Below are positions 56,739 through 64,000 of a stretch of 64,000 bases of DNA, in pieces (the stretch's first letter is position 1; the number at the start of each line of letters is the position of its first letter). The notes beneath the pieces are model-generated. The model was not told the DNA's origin and did no database searches. It worked only from the letters and a program-made list of their open reading frames with translations. The translations under genes and the position numbers were made by a program. Origin of the DNA: Ixodes scapularis (Eukaryota > Arthropoda > Arachnida > Ixodida > Ixodidae); assembly GCF_016920785.2 (NCBI RefSeq), contig NW_024609837.1, positions 51,326,671 to 51,390,670 of the forward strand. The letters are read 5' to 3'.

Positions 56739-57365
56739 AGGGGCGGTGCAACGATATTCAATTGGAATGTTCTTCACTCTACACGAGCTTACTGGCACTA
56801 GTGGGGCTCAAGGATACTCGCACGCAACGCCACTGACCAAGAAACTCTTTTGTTGCGCTGTAATTTCGAGGACAAAACCGGGCGTTTTCATTCAATCTCT
56901 CCTTCGCAAAACCTGATGACGTAGCTGGGCGGTAGCAGTACCACCCAGTGACGATATTTGAATGCGGCTCATAGACTGGACCCGAGCATTGCGTGGGCAC
57001 TGGATTTGGGCTCGTGATAATTTAGAGCTCGAGAAGCATTCGGGTAGTGTCCTGTGTCCAATCGCTGCAATGACGACAACAGCCGAACCATAACAATGTC
57101 TGGAACGCAGCGCGTGTCCTGTGCCTTGCCAACCCCAGCGCATGGCTATGATCAACATTCGCGGCATATAATCGGCTCCAGATCACGTGGTCGCTTGTTC
57201 TGGCTGTGAGTTGAGGAGGTGAACTCTACTCGTTTTTCTTGATTTTTTTTCTGTTACTTCGATTGCGTGTGGGGAAAAACGAACGGGTATTTCACAGGTC
57301 ATTAACGTCAGGGATCTGTTCTAAGCGGTATTTGCGCAAAATACAAAAATCGTTGCATCGCCCCT
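56739..57365. mobile_element. TTAA-flanked MITE family T1, copy B (627 bp)
   Basis: Near-identical in layout to 15748-16375. TTAA at 56735-56738 on the left and TGAA at 57366-57369 on the right, so one duplication has mutated. Tips AGGGGCGGTGCAACGAT and, reversed, AGGGGCGATGCAACGAT. Confidence 0.85.
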
Positions 57366-58541
57366 TGAAGGGGTGTCCAAACAGGACACTTTAGAAATCG
57401 TGAGGAGACACAACCCCGTCACATGTCGTGCGGCGGTCCACTCCCATTTGTCTTTTTCGCCGGAGGGATTGGTTCCCTCCATCAAAGTCCACTCGTGTTC
57501 TTGGGAATGCTCATCGTGGGTCCTGGCAGCCACTTACACGCTGTGTTGGCTGTTGGTCAATCGCTCAAGGCCACCGCTGATGTTCAAGTCTCAAAAACGG
57601 GACTTGAACAAGGATACGATCGAGTGCACTGTATAACGGATGGACAGGCAACAGGCGCCCCATTGGCAGGCGGCGTGTGATGTCAAGTCTGATGAGCACC
57701 GAGGTCACCGAAAAGCCGCAATGTTTGCCCGGTGCTTTTCAAACAGAAAGCGGACTGCCGGACTTCAACGTCCACGACACATGAGGGAGTTGTCTAGCCT
57801 CATGATTTCTGAAGTGTTCCGTTTGGACAGCCCTTTGCAAGAGGGGAAAAGTCTTCTGGCACGCTTCCAATGATGTGCCGCAGGAGCGGAAGAGGGAGGA
57901 AGCTGCGGTGCCTGCATTTGAAACTGCCGACACCCGGGAGAGCAGACTGCCTCTAAAAACGCTACAGTGGGCAGACTGTTGCGAGGTCAGAATTCCCATC
58001 CTTTGCCGAGTCGGAACCCCCGCGTTAATGCATTTCATTGAGAATCGGCATAGGAATGACAACGATTTCGGTGTCGTTTTTTTATTTTTAGAATTCGGGG
58101 GTGTTTATTTGGGGGGTTTGTTTTCTCCCACCGATTCGGTGTTTTTAAACAAATTTTTGGTGATAATAATCCCTGGAGAAGGGGAACAAAGGGGACAAAG
58201 GACAAACAAATCTCCAAACACAGCTAGGTGACTGGTGAGCGACCGAAAAAATCTGCCTGGTCCTGGTATTGAACCAAGGAACCTCTCCATTTCCTGTCGA
58301 TAAAAAAGAAATTGGGGTTTATCGGGGCTTCCGTCCAAGAAAACAAGACATGGGCATGGGATTCCCTAACCTTTAGGGAATACATGTTTGGTCGGAATAC
58401 TTGGGAAATGTCCCTATATGGATAAGAGAGTGAAACGAGATAAGGTGTGTGGTTTTAAAGAAGAAGCAGCCTTGCAGACAGTTTACAATGGGCCATGTCC
58501 AAGTCTCACCAATTGAAAAAATAAAGATAAAAAAAAAAATT

Positions 58542-58638
58542 GAGACTAGGGACAAGAAATGGGACAACGCAACACCATCTCAAAAATAGATGGTGTCTGA
58601 GACGGTGTTGCGTTGCACCGTTTTTGTCCCTAGTCTCG
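58542..58638. repeat. Inverted repeat with 35-bp arms
   Basis: GAGACTAGGGACAAGAAATG at 58542 and its imperfect complement ending 58638 enclose the pair CAACGCAACACC/GGTGTTGCGTTG and a central ATAGATGGTG part. Located inside the hAT-like span. Confidence 0.75.
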
Positions 58639-59032
58639 ACGGTTTTTTTGTTTTGTTTTTCCTATGATCGTTCACCAGTTCACCTGTGCAGTAACCCTTG
58701 TTTCAACAACACAAAATAAAGCTATACAGTTAAAAATTTTCTTTCCATGAAACCTGGGTTTTTCCAATTCAAGAACAGCTACAATTCGGTGTTCTCTGGT
58801 TTTTCCCCATTTTAACAAAATGGACTCAAAGGTTAATTTCTGGGGCTTATCGGTATTTACCGAAAACAGGAAACCCTATTTATAAGCAAAACCTTGGTGC
58901 TTCGAGACAAATGAGGTCCCTAATTGTTCGTGGGCAAGTCCTTGGTAAGGACACGCGTCGCTCGTACACATATGCAAATGTACACAGTTTTGGTGACATC
59001 ACGCAGCCCAGGAAAGTAGTTGCTGAGCAGAG

Positions 59033-60412
59033 CATACCTCGGCAAACCTCACTCATGAGGGCCCTCACTCACCCTCACTCACCCTCATCTTCACAGGTGA
59101 GGTGACGGTGAGTGAGTTTCTGAACCAGGAAAATTCATGAGTGTGAGGATGAGTGAGGGCTGTGAGGGCGGTGAGGGCGGTGAGGGCCGTGAGGGCCGTG
59201 AGGGCGGTGAGGGTCTTGAGTGCGTGAGGGGCGTGAGGGGCGCGAGGGCGGTGAGTGGCGTGAGGGACATGAGTGCGTGAGTGGTGTGAGGGCGGTGAGT
59301 GCGTGAGGGGTGTGAGGGCCATGAGTGCGTGAGGGCAGTGAGTGGCATGAGAGGCGTGAGGGCCGTGAGGGCTGTGAGGGCCGTGAGGGCGGTGAGTGCG
59401 TGAGGCCCCCTTCAGATCGAGCATCTTTCTCAGCAATTTTGGTGTTAATGGCGGGTTGTTCTCTAGCTTTCCCTAGATCGACACGAATTGCTGAGATCGG
59501 GTCCGGCTCGAAATAAGCAAGCAACTCGGAGCAATTCGAATACGTTTGAAGCGGCTGCATCCAATCAGGGACGCAAAATTTTCACGTGATACATCGTGCC
59601 GGTGATGATGACACCGAAAGACTTGCTTCTGGTTTGAAATCGATCGTTTTTTTTGGAAATAAACTGTTTCAGAAAGGTGCATTAGTATTCTTAACGAGGT
59701 TTAAATGCATAAAAACACATTTATAAAGCGTAATTCTGTCTAAATAGTGCAAGAAAAATAAAATTTTATGATGACGATGGCAAATTGCAGCAATTAGTTG
59801 CTGCGAGTGATACCGGGCGGCCCGTGTTGCTGGTGTTACGACGTAAAGTTTCTGGGCGAAATCGCCCCATCTGAGGCTGGCCTGAGTGGCGTGAGGGCCA
59901 TCAGTGCGTGAGGGGCGTGAAGGGTGTGAGGGCCGCACGGGCGGTGAGGGGCGTGAGGGCGGTGAGTTGCGTGAGGGCGGTGAGTGGCGTGAGGGCGGTG
60001 AGTGGCGTGAGGGCCGTGAGGGCCGTGAGGGCGGCGAGGGCGGTGAGTGGCGTGAGGGCTGTGAGTGCGTGAGGGCGGTGAGGGTGGTGAGGGCGGTGAG
60101 GGCCATGAGGGCCGTGAGGGCGGTGAGGGCGGTGAGGGCTGTGAGGGCCGTGAGGGCCGTGACGGCGGTGAGGGCCGTGAGGGCGGTGAGTGGCGTGAGG
60201 GCCGTGAGGGCCGTGAGGGCGGTGTGTGCGTGAGGGCCGTGAGGTTCAGTGAGGGTGAGTGAAGGGCTGAAGGTGATTGTGACTGTGAGGGTGAGGGTGA
60301 TTGAGGGGCTGAAGGTGAGTGTAGCTGTGAGGGTGAGGGTGAGTAAGGGGTTTAAGTGAGTGTGGCTGTGAGGGTGAGGGTGAGTGAGGGCGACCTAAAA
60401 TGCCGACCTCTG
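59033..60412. mobile_element. hAT-like element with minisatellite arms, copy 2 (1380 bp)
   Basis: Exact octamer GAGCAGAG on both sides (59025-59032 and 60413-60420). Ends CATACCTCGGCA and, reversed, CAGAGGTCGGCA match at 9 of 12. The core, about 59400-59895, is nearly identical to that of copy 1, while the GTGAGGGC arrays differ in length and order. Same orientation as copy 1. No transposase. Confidence 0.88.
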
Positions 60413-60639
60413 GAGCAGAGTGCCCAAAGAACAGTTCACATTCCCACTTGATGGTTCAAGAGGAAATGTGAACTGTTCTATATGTATACAATGTACAGGA
60501 GGAAAGTTAAACTGCCTTGTATGCCGCGGCGTGTCCTCCAAAAAATTTACGGGTTTTTTTCACCCCCAAAATAGATGATACATCGCCAAACGCACGGTTT
60601 TCACCCAAACAGAGTGCCAGGGGTCCGAACCGGATGCCA

Positions 60640-60910
60640 ATGCTTCAAAACTAACTGTTACTTTATTCGAAAGTCATAATTGATTTTTTGAAAATTTCAA
60701 TGGCAAAATGGGGTTAATCTTTCGTCACTGGCGCCGTTCAACTTCATGTATTCGAGAGCTCCGCCGGCCGCCATTTTCCCGCTGAAAATTTAAGAAATCA
60801 TTTATAACTATTTAATAAGATGACGGTTAGTTATAAAACTTCGGGATCTAGTTTGAAATGCTAAAGCTACAACTGGACGAAAAATGAGCGTTCGGCAACG
60901 CATAGTTTAT
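60640..60910. repeat. Dispersed repeat family R4, copy 4
   Basis: Matches 4862-5115: TTCATGTATTCGAGAGCTC (compare TTCACGTATTCGAGAGCTC near 4978) and GAGCGTTCGGCAACGCATAG. Class unknown. Confidence 0.65.
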
Positions 60911-61526
60911 TATTGCATGTTATAAAGATCCTATACTATGTGCAGACGTCTAGCGTACATCTATAGAATACATAACGAAGGACCTGCCCGGCTCGAAATG
61001 TTTCTCTGAACTACCTTCGATGCTGTCTCGAACTCCTCAACCACCAAGGGCAGCACTGTTTGAGTATGAAAGCATATGCCATGTACGGACATATTGCCAA
61101 GCGTATGGCCAAGAAGGAATGCTACTCCATACTTCTAGAAGATTCGCATTCACTCGAGATATCGAGGATAATAGATAAGGAGGTCAAAATTACTTTGCCG
61201 AGTCAGTCTCTCGAGTGTTTGATACTTGAACATTCTAGGCGGAATGTTAGAGATGCCTAGTGCAGTAGATCGGAAGCCCAGCGTGGCCTTGCCGGCTCAC
61301 TCTCGCACCCTCGCGATAGCCAGCTGTCACGCCGACGCCTCGACGCTCACTGCCGCTCTCTCCAAGCTCGCTCTTTCTTCTGTTTCTGGCACAAGTTCGC
61401 CGATAAAACCTTTATTTTTAGTTTTACGACTGTGGATCCTGTTCCACCCGTGACGGTAAACTGTACATCTGTGGCACACATGTCTGCGTGCACTAGCGTA
61501 TGAGCAGCATGCAAGACCGTGCCCAC
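60911..61526. other. Intron 1, proximal part
   Basis: Intronic sequence adjoining exon A. Short open frames at 61060-61453 have no motif. No other feature is supported. Confidence 0.4.
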
Positions 61527-61772
61527 CTCAAACTTCTTGACGGCGTTGTGGACGGTAGCGCAGCGGTCGAACTCCTCGAGGCGCCAGGAGCCCCTGCGGG
61601 CGCCCTTCCGGCGGCACTCGGAGGAGGAGGAGGAGGAGGCCATGGCGGCCAGCTCGGGGATGACCCCGTCCTTGACCACAAAGTGCACCAGGTCCATGGC
61701 CCTCCGCATCTGCAGGAACACCGTGTCCCGGTTCTCCCGGGCCGTCTCGCACTCGGGGTGCCTCAGGCAGGC
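61527..61772 (-). CDS. CTNNAL1: Alpha-catulin exon A (most 5' exon in window)
   Basis: Eighty-two codons between ttgcag|GCC and GAG|gtgggc. It begins ACLRHPECETARENRDTVFL, matching human CLRHPNCESAHKNKEGVF, and ends VHNAVKKFE. In between is a Ser-rich, basic insertion SSSSSSECRRKGARRGS where the human protein has a short polar loop; it is a possible phosphorylation site. Alpha-catulin is a cytoplasmic scaffold of the vinculin/alpha-catenin superfamily, known to bind a Rho exchange factor and, in nematodes, to work with the dystrophin complex in placing SLO-1 channels. Exons for roughly the first 240 residues are not in the window and should lie beyond 64000. Open frames on the opposite strand are shadows. 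Confidence 0.92.
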
Positions 61773-61900
61773 CTGCAAGGGGGGGGAGAAATGAGATATG
61801 CACTCAGTCCTGTATTAGGGGGGAAGCTCCTTAGGGTCTAGCCTTGTCCGTCTGTCCGACCGTCTGGCGTCCGTGCTCACATAAAAAGAAAAAATGTTTG

Positions 61901-61982
61901 CACAGTCGACAGGATTCGAACCTGTGCGGGGAGACCCCAATGGATTTCTAGTCCATCGCCTTAACTACTCGGCCACAACTGC
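61901..61982 (-). tRNA. tRNA-Ser(AGA) or tRNA-derived pseudogene
   Basis: An 82-base cloverleaf with acceptor stem GCAGTTG/CGACTGT (G1-U72 and one other G-U), anticodon stem ATGGA/TCCAT with loop CTAGAAA (anticodon AGA), a long type-II variable arm TGGGGTCTCCCCGC, T stem ACAGG/CCTGT and loop TTCGAAT. The A box (TGGCCGAGTAG) and B box (GGTTCGAATCC) are good. A TTTTTT pol III stop follows about six bases after the end. In the D loop the conserved GG is AG, which weakens the case for a working tRNA. It could be a functional gene, a pseudogene, or the head of a tRNA-Ser SINE of the kind known in ticks. It lies upstream of exon A on the same strand, inside the alpha-catulin gene. Confidence 0.8.
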
Positions 61983-62048
61983 GGAACGAGCAAGGGGGCT
62001 CTGAGAGCGTGGTAGTAACTAGAGAGCTGGGGTTTCTGTCATGGATGA

Positions 62049-62198
62049 AACGTTGCATGTAGCCGCTCAACATCTATACAGGAGAGGGCGCTGCGGTGAA
62101 ATGCGCATATAATCGCGTTAAACTTTGCATGCATTGGCTCAACGTTTATAGACGAGAAGGCGCCGCAGTCAAATGCTCAAGTGCGTATATAACCATGT
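62049..62198. repeat. Degenerate two-unit tandem repeat
   Basis: Units of about 71 and 79 bp share TTTGCATG/GTTGCATG, GCTCAAC, TATA-AGA-GAGAAGGCGC-GC and GCRTATAWAA. It lies just 5' of the tRNA-Ser-like sequence (in the direction of tRNA transcription). Confidence 0.55.
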
Positions 62199-62649
62199 TC
62201 CATACCACACATTCTCTTTCTGACATGGACCGTTGACTTAAGCGGTGGAGATGTGTTCCCATGGCTTCTAACGGATCCAAGCTGATCCCCTAGAAGAACC
62301 ACTGGCTCTGCATTTCACCGACCATAATAATAAAGTCAAAACGCAACCCGGAACTCAGCGCTACCTATGAGCAATAAAAAAAAATCAGCACCATCAGCAC
62401 TACCTATGAACAAAATCAGTATCATCAGCACCACCAGAGCTTCGCCCCAATCAATATCATTCACCACGTGGAGATGCGGTCATTTTTTTACTTGAGCAAC
62501 GAACTGTTTCCATAAATATTTACATCAACCTTTATTTGCAACATCAACCTTTATTTGTGCACGGAATACACTGTTTATGGGGAAACCGTTTAAATTTGTT
62601 CAGAAGACGTTTGACAGCTGTTTTGGGACCAGAAGAACATATTGTCTAT
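62199..62649. other. No recognised gene
   Basis: AT-rich sequence with short direct repeats CATCAGCACTACCTATGA (62391-62411) and CATCAACCTTTATTTG (62523 and 62541). Confidence 0.5.
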
Positions 62650-62870
62650 TGATTCTCATCACATGGCACGTGTGACACGATGCTGTGCAACATCGACATG
62701 CGACACAATGTCACGCTGTTGTGCCACGCGACCTCACGGTGTCAATGATTTTGCCACGCGACATCGAGACTTCACACTGCAACACTGTCACGAAACGTGA
62801 TCTTGTCATGCAGCGCAGTAGAGTGGCACATTGCCACGGTGTCAGGTGTCACATGATGTCAGTTAGTGTC
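62650..62870. repeat. Degenerate GTGTCAC/GCGACATC repeat
   Basis: Words such as GCCACGCGACATC, GTGCCACGCGACCTC and CACGGTGTCA recur with loose spacing. The reading frame across it is an artefact. Confidence 0.55.
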
Positions 62871-62872
62871 AG

Positions 62873-62898
62873 TTTTCCTGCTAAATTTAGCAGGAAAA
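62873..62898. repeat. Perfect 26-bp palindrome
   Basis: TTTTCCTGCTAAA followed directly by its complement TTTAGCAGGAAAA. A diverged relative, CCTCGCTAAATTCAGCGGGG, occurs at about 17308-17328. Confidence 0.85.
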
Positions 62899-62944
62899 TG
62901 CTTTTCGCGTGGCCAATAACATGTGATGTGACCTGAAACGGTAT

Positions 62945-63595
62945 ACTATAATTACACACCAATTCAAATTACTCGCTAAGTTTAAAGGGGAAATGGACGG
63001 ACGGATGGCCAAACAAATTTGTGGGGGTAATGCGGTTTTGTTAAAAAGCATTCCGTGCTTTAAAATGCTGCAAGGGGGTGCTGTTGCATTCTATGTCCCT
63101 GTGAACTTCCAATCAAATGGCAGGACAACAATCCGCACCATAATACCACTCCTCACAGAATCCATTAAATATATTCATCACCAACTCTCCCAAGGCTTCG
63201 CTAAAGGGAAAGCATTCCTCGGCGAGTTCTAAATGCTCCCGTAGAGCGACTGATCATCACATACGTTGAGTAGCACAGCAGAAGGACCTTTATAAGTATT
63301 GAACTAGGTTGTTTCTCTAGCGCTCGAACATTCTAGCAAGTGTGCCGTCACTGATCTCTATTGCTGTAGGCTGAATCGCGAATTGGCGGCCACTGCTTGA
63401 CACCAGGCAATATATGCAAGTCTATGGGGGAAACTCACAAAAGTAGAAATACTGAAGCTTGTTCGCAGTGCTCGAAGGTGAGTATTTTATGATGTGCTGC
63501 GATAATTATACCGGGTGTTTGGATATCGAATCAGTATTTGTCAAGCGTTCGAACGCCCATTAAAAAAATTGCAAAGTCCTTCCACTTCACACGAA
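62945..63595. other. No recognised gene
   Basis: Contains a lone TTATACCGGGTGTTTGG tip at 63508 resembling the family-1 foldback end, without a matching partner before the window ends. Confidence 0.4.
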
Positions 63596-63599
63596 GATG

Positions 63600-63960
63600 G
63601 AGGAGCAGCGAAGCTGTTATTTTTACGACGTCTAGGACGATCGCAAGGACGACGCCTAGAGGACGACGCCTAGAGGACGGTGTCTAGGATGACCTCAAGG
63701 ACGACCTCAAGGACGACGCCTAGGACGACCTCAAATATGACTTCTAGGACGACCTCAAGGATGACGCCTAGGGCGACCTCTCAGACGACCTTAAGGATGA
63801 CTTTTAGGACGACCTCAAGGACAACTTCTAAGACGACTTCGAGGATGATGCCTATAAAGGATGACCTCTCGGACAATCTCAAGGATGACCTCTAGGACGA
63901 CCTCGAAGAGGACATCTAGGATGACCTCCAGGACAATGTCTAAGAAGACCTCGAGGACGA
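63600..63960. repeat. 12-bp degenerate tandem repeat GACGACCTCAAG
   Basis: Roughly thirty repeats of GGACGACCTCAA, GGACGACGCCTA and GGATGACCTCTA type. The Thr/Arg/Ser reading frame at 63680-63895 is a by-product. Confidence 0.8.
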
Positions 63961-64000
63961 TGCCTACAGATGATTAAAAGGGATCAGGACCTCACTATCT

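Larger units (their letters stand above)
56381..58878. mobile_element. Larger hAT-like element, host of a TTAA MITE
   Basis: Left end TAGGGTTCCCTGTTTTC, right end reversed TAGGGTTTCCTGTTTTC; flanking octamers TTCATAGG and TTTATAAG match at six of eight bases. The T1 element at 56739-57365 lies inside. 57370-58005 has several overlapping open frames (for example plus 57373-57636, minus 57321-57533) without a recognised domain. The two ends could also belong to separate elements, so the full span is inference. Confidence 0.45.

Noticed and set aside
59904..60262. Arg-Glu-Gly and Val-Arg-Ala repeat proteins
   Set aside because: Reading-frame by-products of the GTGAGGGC array.
61500..61841. Plus-strand open frames over exon A
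   Set aside because: Antisense shadows of a GC-rich conserved exon.
63680..63895. Thr-Ser-Arg repeat protein
   Set aside because: 12-bp tandem repeat; composition follows the repeat.

Overview
This window is eukaryotic and looks like genomic DNA of an arthropod, most likely a chelicerate and plausibly an ixodid tick. The grounds are one metazoan gene split into small exons by introns of 0.6 to 12 kb, a very high load of small non-autonomous DNA transposons, degenerate CCTAA (arthropod-type telomere) repeats inside an intron, and a serine-tRNA-like sequence. The tick assignment is inference. I see no bacterial or viral gene organisation.

The only gene I can name is alpha-catulin (CTNNAL1 family, the alpha-catenin/vinculin-related scaffold). 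It lies on the minus strand as eleven exons, from 61772 (most 5' in the window) down to the stop codon at 18694. Together they give 539 codons, covering by homology about the last two thirds of the protein. The N-terminal exons must lie beyond the right edge. Every intron is phase 0, every exon has AG/GT borders, and the exons join in the order expected of the family with no obvious missing piece.

The rest is almost entirely repeats. Region 1-18.7 kb (downstream of the gene) has a possible small plus-strand exon at 461-564, a nested pair of foldback elements (2.7-3.8 kb), another foldback at 8.2 kb, and a TTAA-flanked element at 15.7 kb. The last introns (18.8-25 kb) hold CCTAA-like repeats, a hAT-like element, a tRNA-derived SINE and a second TTAA family. 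The 12-kb intron (26.4-38.5 kb) holds a hAT element with a perfect 8-bp duplication, a 1.35-kb TTAA element, a large foldback, and a tandem repeat invaded in turn by a pogo/Tigger element, a solo LTR and a TTAA-like element. Introns at 38.7-61.5 kb contain two copies of an unusual hAT-like element packed with GTGAGGGC minisatellite (39.3 and 59.0 kb), an array of TGACGTCA palindromes (43.8 kb), a 199-bp hAT MITE, a composite inverted-repeat element (50.9-52.5 kb) and long perfect palindromes (55.75 kb). The right end has a tRNA-Ser(AGA)-like gene and degenerate minisatellites.

Target-site duplications read directly from the sequence (TA, TTAA, ATAT, and several 8-mers) fix many element borders to the base, and let the order of some insertions be worked out.
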